DNA of 64,000 bases from Burkholderia seminalis DSM 23518 (lineage in GTDB: Bacteria; Pseudomonadota; Gammaproteobacteria; Burkholderiales; Burkholderiaceae), in NCBI RefSeq assembly GCF_902832885.1, contig NZ_CADFDK010000002.1:124001-188000 (forward strand), given 5' to 3'. This document shows positions 52,457 to 60,707 of this stretch, one piece after another; within the stretch, counting starts at the first letter, position 1; each line of letters begins with the position of its first letter. The position numbers and the translations under genes are program-made. The notes under the pieces were generated by a model. The model worked only from the letters and a program-made list of their open reading frames with translations, made no database searches and was not told the origin of the DNA.

Positions 52457-52545
52457 GTACGCGACCGGGTGCAACGATCGTCGCGCGGTTCCTACGATGA
52501 CGGTTTCTCCGACAAGCCATTCATCGTCAAGGAACCGGATTCATC

Positions 52546-53262
52546 ATGATCAAGCGCTTTGCCCTGCCCTCCACGCTCGCCCTGCTGTTCTCGGGTGCCG
52601 CTTTCGCCGACAACGTCGCCGTGCCGGAACCGAAGAAGGCCGCCGACACGAGCGACGCCGGCTACTACGCGACGGGCCGCATCATCGGCGCGTTCGACAA
52701 CGCGGTGAACATGGAGCTGACGAGCCCGCGCGTCGCGAGCCGCGTCGGCGGCCCGGAGACGGGCTCGAACGTCACCGGCTCGCTCGGCCTCGGCTACCAG
52801 TTCGGCAACGGCTGGCGCGCGGAAGGCGAATACGTGTTCAAGCGCAACAACAACTTCGTCAGCTACTGGGCGCCGTTCGATGCGAACGCGAACGAATTCC
52901 ACGTGTCGGCGCAACGCCTGATGCTGAACGGCTACAAGGATGTCGATCTCGGCCGCGGCTTCTCCGTGTACGGCACGCTCGGCATCGGTGTCGCGATCGT
53001 GTCGGCCGACGGCTGGCAGACCAACGACGCGCGCCGCTTCGCATCGAAGACGCAGACCAACCTCGCCTACTCGGCCGGCGCCGGCGTGAGCTATGCGATC
53101 AACAAGCGTTTCTCGATCGACCTCGGGTATCGCTATGTCGACATGGGCAACGTCGAGACAGGCTTCAACACGTTCGCGAACCGCATCAACGCGCGCGACG
53201 AGCAGCTGAAGGCGAAGCTGTCGTCGAACGAAGTGTTCATCGGCCTGCGCGGCCGGTTCTGA
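52546..53262 (+). CDS. Eight-stranded outer-membrane beta-barrel protein (OmpA-like/porin-opacity type)
   Basis: A 238-residue protein with a signal peptide ending FADN (cleavage near residue 21). The remainder alternates amphipathic strands: AGYYATGRIIGAFDNAVNME, VTGSLGLGYQFGNGWRAEGE, FSVYGTLGIGVAIVSADGW, TNLAYSAGAGVSYAINKRFS, DLGYRYVDMG and the terminal VFIGLRGRF, whose final Phe is the usual barrel-assembly signal. There is no periplasmic peptidoglycan-binding domain. AAGGA precedes ATG 52546. Possibly a target of the adjacent two-component pair (inference). Confidence 0.88.
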   Translation: MIKRFALPSTLALLFSGAAFADNVAVPEPKKAADTSDAGYYATGRIIGAFDNAVNMELTSPRVASRVGGPETGSNVTGSLGLGYQFGNGWRAEGEYVFKRNNNFVSYWAPFDANANEFHVSAQRLMLNGYKDVDLGRGFSVYGTLGIGVAIVSADGWQTNDARRFASKTQTNLAYSAGAGVSYAINKRFSIDLGYRYVDMGNVETGFNTFANRINARDEQLKAKLSSNEVFIGLRGRF

Positions 53263-53322
53263 CGGCGACGTCGGCGGCGACGGCGACGGCGACACATCGT
53301 CCGCTCCGGTCCCCGGGGACGG

Positions 53323-53398
53323 TAGGACCAGGCTGACTGCCGGATCGGACTGAAGGTGACGCAGTCCGATTTACCGCAACCGGTGCGACGGCGATACT
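53323..53398 (+). promoter_or_regulatory. Box cluster upstream of the Ala-rich membrane protein gene
   Basis: Box TAGGACCAGGCTGACT (53323-53338) is followed by a wider inverted repeat, ATCGGACTG (53344-53352) and CAGTCCGAT (53362-53370), around a nine-base spacer. GATACT (53393-53398) lies about 31 bp from the centre of the second half-site group, so a start near 53405 is possible. Confidence 0.4.
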
Positions 53399-53468
53399 CG
53401 GAGCCATTCGTTCAACTACGGGAGCACGGATTGCGGCGGCGGAGGTCGCGCAATGCGTCGTCGACATC

Positions 53469-54473
53469 ATGAGCATGCAGGACATCACCGGGCAATACGC
53501 GATTCCGCTTGCACTTCCGTTCTCGGACGTGCCGCCGCCGTACGGCCGGCGACGCCGGCCGTTCGTGGCGAGCCGCCGGCCGACGCCGGTCGTGTTCGAT
53601 CTGAAGCGCGTGTGTCACGCGGCGCCGCCGGCCTCGGCGCAGGCCGCGGTCGCGTCGCGCGCAACGAAGGCGCACAAGGCCGCGAAGGCCGTGCGCGCGG
53701 AGGATTTCGGTTCGGATAACCGCGCGTGGGTCAGGCCGCATCCGTTGCGCCGGCGCTGGCGGCTGACGCTGATGGCGTGCGCGCTGTTCGGCGCGGCGTG
53801 CATCTTCGCGACGCATTTCGTCGATGAACGTCAGCATGCGGCCGGGCACGGCGCGGTGTACGAGGCGTCGATCTCGGTGGCGCCCACGGCTGCGGTCGCC
53901 GCCACGGAGGTTGCGCAGGCGACCGGCCGATCCGCGGAAGTCGCGATCGTATCGGCCGCTCGTGCTGCGTCGGCGGGTGAACAGGTGGCCCGTGCGGCGA
54001 CCGTCGTGGCGAAAACCGTGTCCGCGGAATCGCGTGCGGCGCAGGCGGGCCGCGCGTCGGCGAGCGCGCCGGTTGCCGTTGCGATGGTCATCGCATCGGA
54101 TGCCGTCGTTGCAGAAGCCGCGGCGCCGCTTGCGGAACGCGCCTCGCCGGCAAGCAGGAAGCCGGTCGCGGTCGCGATCGCGGCGCGTGCGGCGGCGAAG
54201 CCTGCCGCCACGTTGCGCGGCAAGAAGGCGCGGGACGCGGCGCCGAACGCAGCCACCGCGTCCCGCGAGGCGACGCTGCAGGCGCAGCCGGCCGCACGCG
54301 TGGCGGACGCGCCGGCAGTCGCGCCGGTGTCGAATTCGGCCCAGGCCGTCGGCATGACTGCCGCCGAGTTCACGCAATGGCTCGCGGTGACGCGCAACAC
54401 GTCACGGCCGGCCGCGGGCGGCACCGATCTGTCGGTCGATCTGCCGAGCCACACGCGATTGATCGGGCGCTGA
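53469..54473 (+). CDS. Ala-rich single-pass membrane protein, unknown function
   Basis: A 334-residue protein. The N-terminal ~95 residues are basic and Pro-rich (PPPYGRRRRPFVASRRPTPV), followed by one transmembrane helix at about 98-118 (RLTLMACALFGAACIFATHF) and a ~200-residue Ala/Val-rich exported tail, ending in a more complex segment (AVGMTAAEFTQWLAVTRNTS). Such a layout recalls TonB- or energy-coupler-like linkers or cell-wall-spanning proteins, but no recognised domain supports a function. ATG 53469 is used; ATG 53475 is possible. The coding bias is weak because of Ala content, so there is some doubt that the full frame is expressed. Confidence 0.6.
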   Translation: MSMQDITGQYAIPLALPFSDVPPPYGRRRRPFVASRRPTPVVFDLKRVCHAAPPASAQAAVASRATKAHKAAKAVRAEDFGSDNRAWVRPHPLRRRWRLTLMACALFGAACIFATHFVDERQHAAGHGAVYEASISVAPTAAVAATEVAQATGRSAEVAIVSAARAASAGEQVARAATVVAKTVSAESRAAQAGRASASAPVAVAMVIASDAVVAEAAAPLAERASPASRKPVAVAIAARAAAKPAATLRGKKARDAAPNAATASREATLQAQPAARVADAPAVAPVSNSAQAVGMTAAEFTQWLAVTRNTSRPAAGGTDLSVDLPSHTRLIGR

Positions 54474-54562
54474 CCGGGACGCGTGGCGTGCGGGCCCGGC
54501 GCATCTCTTCTCGGGGACAGCGCGCTCTCGGGCGACGTGCGCCTCGACGCGACTTCCCTGGT

Positions 54563-54594
54563 TTCCATATTTCGACTATTATCGAATAATGGAA
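54563..54594. promoter_or_regulatory. ArsR operator overlapping the arsR start
   Basis: TTCCATATTTCGA (54563-54575) and TCGAATAATGGAA (54582-54594) are inverted repeats matching at 11 of 13 positions around a six-base spacer; the right arm contains the arsR ATG (54589). Autorepression is expected. With no ribosome site upstream, arsR may be translated from a leaderless mRNA. Confidence 0.75.
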
Positions 54595-54924
54595 ACGAAC
54601 CAGACCATTGCCGCTCTCGCGGCGCTCGCGCACGAGTCGCGCCTCGCGGTGTTTCGCGCGCTGGTGCAGGCCGGGCCGCAAGGCATGCCGGCCGGCCAGA
54701 TCGCCACGCTGCTCGAGGTCCCGCCGTCGTCGCTGTCCTTCCACTTGAAAGAACTCGCGCATGCGCGGCTCGTGACCAGCCGGCAGGAAGGCCGCTTCGT
54801 GTTCTATTGCGCGAACTTCGCGACGATGAACGGCCTGCTGGCCTACCTCACGGAGAACTGCTGCGGCGGCCATCCTTGCTCGCCGGTGCCGGCATGCGCG
54901 CCGTCCGGCGCCTGCGAATCCTGA
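54589..54924 (+). CDS. arsR: ArsR arsenic-responsive repressor
   Basis: A 111-residue winged-helix repressor. The HTH region (about 38-62) reads AGQIATLLEVPPSSLSFHLK, and the wing contains LVTSRQEGRFVFYCANF. As(III)-binding Cys residues lie at the C-terminus, ENCCGGHPCSPVPACAP, rather than in the classical alpha-3 ELCVCDL site, a known variation in this family. First gene of the ars operon, starting inside its own operator; 22 bases precede arsC. A decayed copy is present at 6560-6750. Confidence 0.93.
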   Translation: METNQTIAALAALAHESRLAVFRALVQAGPQGMPAGQIATLLEVPPSSLSFHLKELAHARLVTSRQEGRFVFYCANFATMNGLLAYLTENCCGGHPCSPVPACAPSGACES

Positions 54925-54946
54925 AGCGCGCTCGCGCCCGCCTTTC

Positions 54947-55441
54947 ATGACCACGAACGTCCTGATCCTCTGCACCCACAACTCGGCCCGCAGCGTGCTG
55001 GCCGAGGGCATGCTCAACCACTGGGCCGCGAAACTCGGCAAGGACGTGCGGGCCTACAGCGCCGGCAGTGCGCCGAGCGGCCGCCTCAATCCGTTCGCGC
55101 TGGCGGCGCTGGCGAACGCGGGCGTCGACGTCGACGGCTACCGCAGCAAGAACTGGGATGAATTCGTCGGCGACGGCGCGCCCCGCATGCGCGTCGTCAT
55201 CACCGTGTGCGACAGCGCGGCGTCGGAGCCGTGCCCGTACTGGCCCGGCAGCCCCGTGAAGATCCATTGGGGCTATGCCGATCCGTCGAACGCGACGGGC
55301 GGCGACGAAGGCAAGCGTCTCGCGTTCGAACTGACGCGGCAGGCGATCGGTTACCGGATGCTGCAGTTGCTGGCGCTGCCGCTCGATCGCATCAGCGATG
55401 CCGAACTCCAGGCAGCGCTGGTCGGGATCTCGCAAAACTGA
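54947..55441 (+). CDS. arsC: Arsenate reductase (low-molecular-weight phosphatase fold)
   Basis: A 164-residue enzyme that reduces As(V) to As(III). The P-loop ILCTHNSARS gives nucleophile Cys9 with Arg15-Ser; a second redox region has VCDSAASEPCPYWPG, and VKIHWGYADPS is the DP acid loop. Reductant is expected to be thioredoxin or glutathione/glutaredoxin; the sequence does not decide. Second gene of the operon. Confidence 0.93.
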   Translation: MTTNVLILCTHNSARSVLAEGMLNHWAAKLGKDVRAYSAGSAPSGRLNPFALAALANAGVDVDGYRSKNWDEFVGDGAPRMRVVITVCDSAASEPCPYWPGSPVKIHWGYADPSNATGGDEGKRLAFELTRQAIGYRMLQLLALPLDRISDAELQAALVGISQN

Positions 55442-55504
55442 TCATGCGCCGCGCGGCGTGCGCGACACGCGACCGCCGGCGGCTTCGAAAACGAACCTTG
55501 TCAG

Positions 55505-56578
55505 ATGAACACGTCCCCCGTCACGCCGCCCGGAGCGGCCGCCGCGCAACCCGCGATCAGCTTCTTCGAACGCTACCTGACGGTCTGGGTCGCGTCATGC
55601 ATCGTGGCAGGCATCACGCTTGGCCAGTGGCTGCCGGGCCTGTTCCAGCAGATCGGCCGGATGGCGTACGCACAGGTCAATCTGCCGGTCGGGCTGCTGA
55701 TCTGGGTGATGATCATCCCGATGCTCGTCAAGGTCGACTTCGGCGCATTGCGTGACGTGCGCCGGCACGTGAAAGGCATCGGCGTCACGCTCGTCGTGAA
55801 CTGGCTGGTCAAACCGTTCTCGATGGCGTTCCTCGGCTGGCTGTTCATCCGCCATCTGTTTGCACCGCTGCTGCCGGCGGAACAACTCGACAGCTACGTC
55901 GCCGGGCTGATCCTGCTGGCCGCCGCACCGTGCACGGCGATGGTGTTCGTCTGGAGCCGGCTGACGGGCGGCGATCCGCTGTTCACGTTGTCGCAGGTCG
56001 TGCTGAACGACAGCATCATGGTGATCGCGTTCGCGCCGCTGGTCGGGCTGCTGCTCGGCATGTCGGCGATCACGGTGCCGTGGGCGACGCTGTTCACGTC
56101 GGTCGTGCTGTACATCGTCATGCCGGTGATCCTCGCGCAGATCCTGCGCAAGCGGCTGCTCGCGCACGGCAACGCGGCGTTCGACGCCGCGATGACCAAG
56201 ATCGGCCCGTGGTCGATCGCCGCGCTGCTGGCGACGCTCGTGCTGCTGTTCGCGTTCCAGGGCGAAGCGGTCCTGGAGCAGCCGCTGGTGATCGCGCTGC
56301 TCGCGGTGCCGATTCTGATCCAGGTGTTTTTCAACTCGGCGCTCGCGTACTGGCTCAATCGTGCGGTCGGCGAGCAACATGACGTCGCATGCCCGTCGGC
56401 GCTGATCGGCGCGTCCAACTTCTTCGAACTGGCGGTCGCGGCCGCGATCAGCCTGTTCGGCTTCCATTCCGGCGCGGCACTGGCCACCGTCGTCGGCGTG
56501 TTGATCGAGGTGCCGGCGATGCTGCTGGTCGTGCGCATCGTCAACCGGTCGAAGGACTGGTACGCGCGCCGGACCTGA
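55505..56578 (+). CDS. acr3: Arsenite efflux permease Acr3
   Basis: A 357-residue inner-membrane transporter of the ACR3/BASS superfamily with ten predicted helices. The conserved Cys of helix 4 lies in [20 protein letters not shown], and the essential Glu of helix 9 in [20 protein letters not shown]. It exports As(III) using the proton gradient. It follows arsC by 63 bases and precedes arsH by 22 bases. Confidence 0.95.
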   Translation: MNTSPVTPPGAAAAQPAISFFERYLTVWVASCIVAGITLGQWLPGLFQQIGRMAYAQVNLPVGLLIWVMIIPMLVKVDFGALRDVRRHVKGIGVTLVVNWLVKPFSMAFLGWLFIRHLFAPLLPAEQLDSYVAGLILLAAAPCTAMVFVWSRLTGGDPLFTLSQVVLNDSIMVIAFAPLVGLLLGMSAITVPWATLFTSVVLYIVMPVILAQILRKRLLAHGNAAFDAAMTKIGPWSIAALLATLVLLFAFQGEAVLEQPLVIALLAVPILIQVFFNSALAYWLNRAVGEQHDVACPSALIGASNFFELAVAAAISLFGFHSGAALATVVGVLIEVPAMLLVVRIVNRSKDWYARRT

Positions 56579-56600
56579 GCACACACCAGGGAACCCAGAC

Positions 56601-57323
56601 ATGACCGACCACGTGAACGATCTGCCGCAACTCGATGCCGCGCTGTTTCGCGTGCCGGACGCCGCCCGGCTGCGGCCGGCGTCGCCGTCGACCCATCCGC
56701 CGCGACTGCTGCTGCTCTACGGTTCGTTGCGTGAACGTTCGTTCAGCCGCCTGCTGGTCGAGGAAGCCGGGCGCCTGCTGACGGCGATGGGCGCCGAGGT
56801 GCGCGTGTTCAATCCGAGCGGCCTGCCGCTGCCCGACGACGCGCCCGAGCATCATCCGAAGGTGGTCGAGCTTCGCGAACTCGTGATGTGGTCGGAAGGG
56901 ATGGTGTGGTGCTCGCCGGAACGGCACGGCGCGATGACCGGGATCATGAAGTCGCAGATCGACTGGATCCCGCTGTCGGTCGGCGCCGTGCGGCCGACGC
57001 AGGGCAAGACGCTCGCGGTCGTGCAGGTGAGCGGCGGTTCGCAGTCGTTCAACGCGGTGAACCAGATGCGGGTGCTGGGGCGCTGGATGCGCATGCTGAC
57101 CATCCCGAACCAGTCGTCGGTGGCGAAGGCGTTCATGGAGTTCGACGAAGCCGGGCGGATGAAGCCGTCGGCGTATTTCGACCGGGTGGTGGACGTGATG
57201 GAGGAACTGGTGAAGTTCACGCTGCTGACGCGCGACGTCGGCCCCTATCTGGTCGACCGGTACAGCGAGCGGAAAGAAAGCGCGGAGGCACTGTCGAAAC
57301 GCGTCAATCAAGCGCGTATTTAG
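56601..57323 (+). CDS. arsH: ArsH, NADPH-dependent FMN reductase / organoarsenical oxidase
   Basis: A 240-residue flavoprotein. The FMN-binding loop is [20 protein letters not shown], followed by [40 protein letters not shown] and [20 protein letters not shown]. ArsH oxidises trivalent methylated and aromatic arsenicals to less toxic pentavalent forms. The length is normal and all family motifs are present. Confidence 0.95.
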   Translation: MTDHVNDLPQLDAALFRVPDAARLRPASPSTHPPRLLLLYGSLRERSFSRLLVEEAGRLLTAMGAEVRVFNPSGLPLPDDAPEHHPKVVELRELVMWSEGMVWCSPERHGAMTGIMKSQIDWIPLSVGAVRPTQGKTLAVVQVSGGSQSFNAVNQMRVLGRWMRMLTIPNQSSVAKAFMEFDEAGRMKPSAYFDRVVDVMEELVKFTLLTRDVGPYLVDRYSERKESAEALSKRVNQARI

Positions 57324-57434
57324 CGTTCGTTGTCGAATCAACGCCGAGACGCTCAGGCACGTTTCGTTGCGCGGCGTTGGATTGGCTGGAGCGTGCTGGA
57401 TACAGCGACGTCACTGCAAACCGGGAGTGGAACC

Positions 57435-57887
57435 ATGGTACCTGTTCGTCAAGCGACCGAGTCCGATCTGGCCTCGATCGAAGCACTGCTTCGAGCCAGC
57501 GGCTTGCCGACCGAGGGCGTCGCCTTGTCTCTGCCGCATTTCGTTGTGGCCGACGCGGCATCCGGCATCGTGGGGTGTGGCGGAATCGAGTTCCACGGAC
57601 GCCATGCGCTCGTGCGTTCGATCGCCGTCGTCGAGCACGCGCGTCGCGCCGGCGTCGGGCGGATGCTGGTGGCCCGCCTGCTCGCGGAATGCCGCGCGCG
57701 GGCCGTCCGGTCGATCGGGTTGCTGACCACGACGGCGGAAGACTACTTCGCCGGGCACGGTTTCGTCCGTATTGCCCGCGAGGATGTGCCCGAGCCGTTG
57801 TTGGCGTCCAGCCAGTTTCAGGGTGTCTGTCCGGGATCGGCCGTCGCGATGCTGATGGTCTGCGACGACAGAATCGGACTCGGCTGA
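57435..57887 (+). CDS. arsN2: GNAT acetyltransferase of the ars operon (ArsN2-type)
   Basis: A 150-residue GNAT protein. The acetyl-CoA loop reads VVEHARRAGVGRMLVARLLA (Q/RxxGxG/A pattern), preceded by LVRSIAV; the C-terminal AEDYFAGHGFVRIAREDVPE and SSQFQGVCPGSAVAMLM are typical of the group annotated ArsN2. It probably acetylates an arsenical or related toxin, by analogy with ArsN1 acting on arsinothricin; the substrate of ArsN2 is less certain. ATG 57435 follows GGGAGTGG. A promoter-type box overlaps its final codons and stop (57872-57889). Confidence 0.85.
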   Translation: MVPVRQATESDLASIEALLRASGLPTEGVALSLPHFVVADAASGIVGCGGIEFHGRHALVRSIAVVEHARRAGVGRMLVARLLAECRARAVRSIGLLTTTAEDYFAGHGFVRIAREDVPEPLLASSQFQGVCPGSAVAMLMVCDDRIGLG

Positions 57888-58004
57888 TTCCCTTCCCGGT
57901 TCACATTCCCGACAATTCGGTTTCTGCGGCCCGGCATACCCCGTGTGCCGGATCATGGAGATATCTCCTCTTCGCGGCCGGTCTTCTCGACTGGCCGCTT
58001 TTTT
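57872..58004 (+). ncRNA. Candidate small RNA 2 or terminated leader of marC
   Basis: The box AATCGGACTCGGCTGATT (57872-57889) is centred 30.5 bp before GACAAT (57911-57916); the start would be near 57923. The ~80-base transcript folds CCGGCATA with TGTGCCGG, has GGAGATATCTCC, then the terminator GCGGCCGGTC/GACTGGCCGC (57974-57998) and six T. MarC begins 33 bases later, so either a free RNA with read-through or an attenuator is possible. Confidence 0.6.
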
Positions 58005-58036
58005 ATTCCCGTTCGTCACCGGAGAGCACGATCGCG

Positions 58037-58708
58037 ATGCAGCTCGACCGCCTGATCCCTGAAATCCTGTTCGGCTTCACGGGCCTGATCGGCATCATCA
58101 ACCCGTTCGGCATGGCGTTCGTGTTTCTCGAGCGCACGCAATCGCTGACCGAAGCCGAGCGCGCGACGCTGTCGAAGCAGCTCGCGACGAACGTGTTTTT
58201 CACGCTGCTCGTGATCTTCTTCGTCGGCGCGCCGGTGCTGAACTTCTTCGGGATTTCGATGGAGGCGCTGCGCATCGGCGGCGGCTTCGCGGTGGCGGTG
58301 GCCGGCTGGTCGATGCTGAACGCGCCGGACGTGCCGGCGGGCGGCGACGTTGCCGTGCATGGTGACGACTTGCAGAAGCTGATGACGCGTGCGTTTTTTC
58401 CGCTCACGGTGCCGCTGACGATCGGGCCCGGCTCGATCGCGGCCGGTATCGCGCTGCATGCGAACCGCGCGCATACGGCCGCCGACTATCTGTTGTCGGG
58501 TGTGGTGTCGGTGGCGGTCGCGGCACTGGTCGCGTTCGCGATCTGGCAGACCTACAGCCGCGCGACGACGCTCGCGCGTTATCTCGGTGGAGAGGGCACG
58601 AAGGTCGCGATGCGCGTGTCCGCGTTCCTGTTGCTGTGCGTCGGCGTGCAGATCATGCTGACGGGCCTGTCGGAGTTCGTGAAGACGTTCGGCGGGCAGG
58701 GCGGATGA
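58037..58708 (+). CDS. marC: MarC-family integral membrane protein
   Basis: A 223-residue protein with six transmembrane helices and the UPF0056/MarC signature: FTGLIGIINPFGMAFVFLER in helix 1, and RAFFPLTVPLTIGPGSIAAG after the central loop. The molecular function of MarC proteins is unknown; despite the name they are not shown to affect multiple-antibiotic resistance. GGAG lies 12 bases before ATG 58037. A terminator hairpin just upstream suggests leader control. Confidence 0.92.
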   Translation: MQLDRLIPEILFGFTGLIGIINPFGMAFVFLERTQSLTEAERATLSKQLATNVFFTLLVIFFVGAPVLNFFGISMEALRIGGGFAVAVAGWSMLNAPDVPAGGDVAVHGDDLQKLMTRAFFPLTVPLTIGPGSIAAGIALHANRAHTAADYLLSGVVSVAVAALVAFAIWQTYSRATTLARYLGGEGTKVAMRVSAFLLLCVGVQIMLTGLSEFVKTFGGQGG

Positions 58709-58767
58709 CGAAGAAGGGACTGGCGCCCGTGCCGGTGGTCGCGGAGTCGAGCTGAAGCGGCCCGGTC

Positions 58768-59619
58768 TTATTCCGCCGGTGGCGTGGCCGGGCGTGAATC
58801 GTGCGCCGCGGCACCGGCCGCATCGTCCTTCGGCAACACGCTGCCGCAATGCGGACAACAGCCGGCACGTGCATCGCCCGCGCGCTTGCGCTCGAGCGCC
58901 GACGCGACGAGTTCCGCGCCCATGATCCCCGTCGGAAACGCGATGATCCCGTAGCCGAGCAGGATCGCGCACGACGTGATCAGCCGGCCGAGCGGCGTGA
59001 CGGGCGTGAGATCGCCGTAGCCGGTCGTGCTCATCGTCACCGCCGCCCAGTAGACGCCCACCGGAATGCTCGTGATCCCGTGCTCGGGCCCTTCGACGAG
59101 AAAGATCACCGTGCCGAGAATCACGACGAGCACGAACATCCCGCCGATGAACACGAAGATCTTGCGACGCGCGCGCGCGAGTGCGCGGATCAGCATCTGC
59201 CCTTCCTCGAGATAGATCGACAGCCCGAGAATGCGGAACACGCGCAGCAAGCGCAGCAGCCGCACGTCGATCAGCGCATGCAGGCCGGGGAAGAAGAACG
59301 CGAGATAGGTTGGCAGCACCGACACGAGATCGACGATGCCGAAGAAACTGCGCGCATACGCGGCGGGCCGCTTCGCGGTGAACAGACGCAGCAGGTATTC
59401 GGCCGAAAACAGCAGCGTGAACGCCCATTCGGCCGCGTAGAGCGTGCGGCCGTATTGCGCGTGCAGTTCCTGCACGCTGTCGGCCATCACGACGAGCACG
59501 CTCGCGACGATCAGCGCGAGTACCGCGACGTCGAGCTTGCGGATGAACGACGGACGATGCACGCATTGCCGGACGGCATCGCGTACCGTGTCGAAGGCGG
59601 TCGGATTCAGCGAATTCAT
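58768..59619 (-). CDS. Voltage-gated-like potassium channel protein
   Basis: A 283-residue six-helix channel subunit. S1-S4 occupy about 28-150, with the S4-like helix VRLLRLLRVFRILGLSIYLE carrying five Arg. The pore loop/selectivity filter is TMSTTGYGDLTPV, close to the TVGYGD potassium filter. The C-terminus has a zinc-ribbon-like CCPHCGSVL (about 253-261), an unusual addition. It probably conducts K+ across the inner membrane. A box/-10 pair lies only a few bases before ATG 59619. Convergent with marC. Confidence 0.92.
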   Translation of the reverse strand: MNSLNPTAFDTVRDAVRQCVHRPSFIRKLDVAVLALIVASVLVVMADSVQELHAQYGRTLYAAEWAFTLLFSAEYLLRLFTAKRPAAYARSFFGIVDLVSVLPTYLAFFFPGLHALIDVRLLRLLRVFRILGLSIYLEEGQMLIRALARARRKIFVFIGGMFVLVVILGTVIFLVEGPEHGITSIPVGVYWAAVTMSTTGYGDLTPVTPLGRLITSCAILLGYGIIAFPTGIMGAELVASALERKRAGDARAGCCPHCGSVLPKDDAAGAAAHDSRPATPPAE

Positions 59620-59626
59620 GCGCCCG

Positions 59627-59671
59627 AGTGTACGGACGACGCGCCGCAGGGCCTATCGGACGTGTCTGATT
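59627..59671 (-). promoter_or_regulatory. Candidate activator-dependent promoter of the channel gene
   Basis: On the minus strand AATCAGACACGTCCGATA (59671-59654, extending into the T at 59671) is centred 30.5 bp from TACACT (59632-59627). The predicted start is at about 59620, directly at the ATG (59619), so the channel mRNA may be nearly leaderless. Confidence 0.55.
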
Positions 59672-59703
59672 CCGGTGCCGCCCAACCGGCCGCCCCGCGG
59701 GCG

Positions 59704-60513
59704 TTACTGCCCGAAGCGTTGCGCGATGGCATCCTTCAGCCGCGCGGCGGTCAGCTCGCCCATGTGCGACTCGACGAGTTCGCCTCGCGCGTTGAAGAAC
59801 AAGGTGGTCGGCAGCCCGCGCGAGCCGTACGCATGCATCGCATGCAGCGACGGATCGAGCAGCACGTGATCGAAGCGCAGGCCCTTTTGTTCGAGGAATG
59901 CGCGCACGACCTGCGCATTTTCGCCCTGGTTGAGCATCAGCACCGTGATGCCGGGATGGTCGCGCTGCGCCTGTTCGAGAATCGGCATTTCGCGCTGGCA
60001 CGGCGGGCACCACGTCGCCCACAGGTTCACGACCACCGGCTTGCCGACGAAGCTTGCCGGCAACACGGGCGCGGCATCGAGCGCGCGGAGTTGCAGCGCG
60101 GCCAGCGGCGCGGCGCTCTGCTGCAACGTCGCCAGCGTGCCTTGCGCGATCCCCCACGCACCGAGGCCCGCGACGATGCCGGCCAGCACCGGTCGACGCA
60201 GCGCGGGCAGGCGGCGCAAGCGCCAGCCCGCGAACACCAGGGCGGCCGCAACACCGATACGCCAGTCGAAACCGCCGTCGCCGAGCGCGACGATCGAGCG
60301 CGGCGATGCCGCATAGTCCGGCCACCACTGCGCGACGTAGCCGGCGCGCGCGGCGATCAGCCCGAGCAGCAGCACGTCCAGGATCAGGCTCGAGGCGGTC
60401 TTGTGATGTCCGTCAGGCGGGCGGCGCTGGATGAAACGCGCGACGAGCCACGCCAGCAGCGCGGCGGCGGCGACCGCGACGACGCGAATCGAGAAGGGAC
60501 CGATGCTCAGCAT
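59704..60513 (-). CDS. TlpA-family thiol-disulfide oxidoreductase with N-terminal membrane domain
   Basis: A 269-residue protein. Three to four N-terminal helices (about 1-125: MLSIGPFSIRVVAVAAAALL onward) resemble the Lgt-like membrane segment found fused to TlpA domains. Residues about 135-269 form a periplasmic thioredoxin fold with VVNLWATWCPPCQREMPIL (redox CPPC) and the cis-Pro region GSRGLPTTLFF. It probably keeps cysteines of exported proteins reduced, for instance in cytochrome assembly. ATG 60513 is chosen; ATG 60591 is an alternative. Confidence 0.88.
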   Translation of the reverse strand: MLSIGPFSIRVVAVAAAALLAWLVARFIQRRPPDGHHKTASSLILDVLLLGLIAARAGYVAQWWPDYAASPRSIVALGDGGFDWRIGVAAALVFAGWRLRRLPALRRPVLAGIVAGLGAWGIAQGTLATLQQSAAPLAALQLRALDAAPVLPASFVGKPVVVNLWATWCPPCQREMPILEQAQRDHPGITVLMLNQGENAQVVRAFLEQKGLRFDHVLLDPSLHAMHAYGSRGLPTTLFFNARGELVESHMGELTAARLKDAIAQRFGQ

Positions 60514-60707
60514 GAAAGGGATGGGTGGAGGTGAACGAGCGGGGAAGGAGAAGGGATTGTCCGCCGCGGCGAAGAAACCGTCGACGGTCATGCGGCGTTT
60601 CGACCGGTTGCCGCGCAACGCGGTTCCCTTCGAGAACGTAACGGCGTGTTGCGGATTCTGTGAACGCGCGTGGAGCAGGACCGTGACCGACATTCGGAAG
60701 GGCTGCG
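60514..60707. other. Upstream region of the TlpA-like gene
   Basis: No gene is supported; the TlpA frame extends through it but loses coding character. No clear promoter was identified by eye. Confidence 0.35.
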
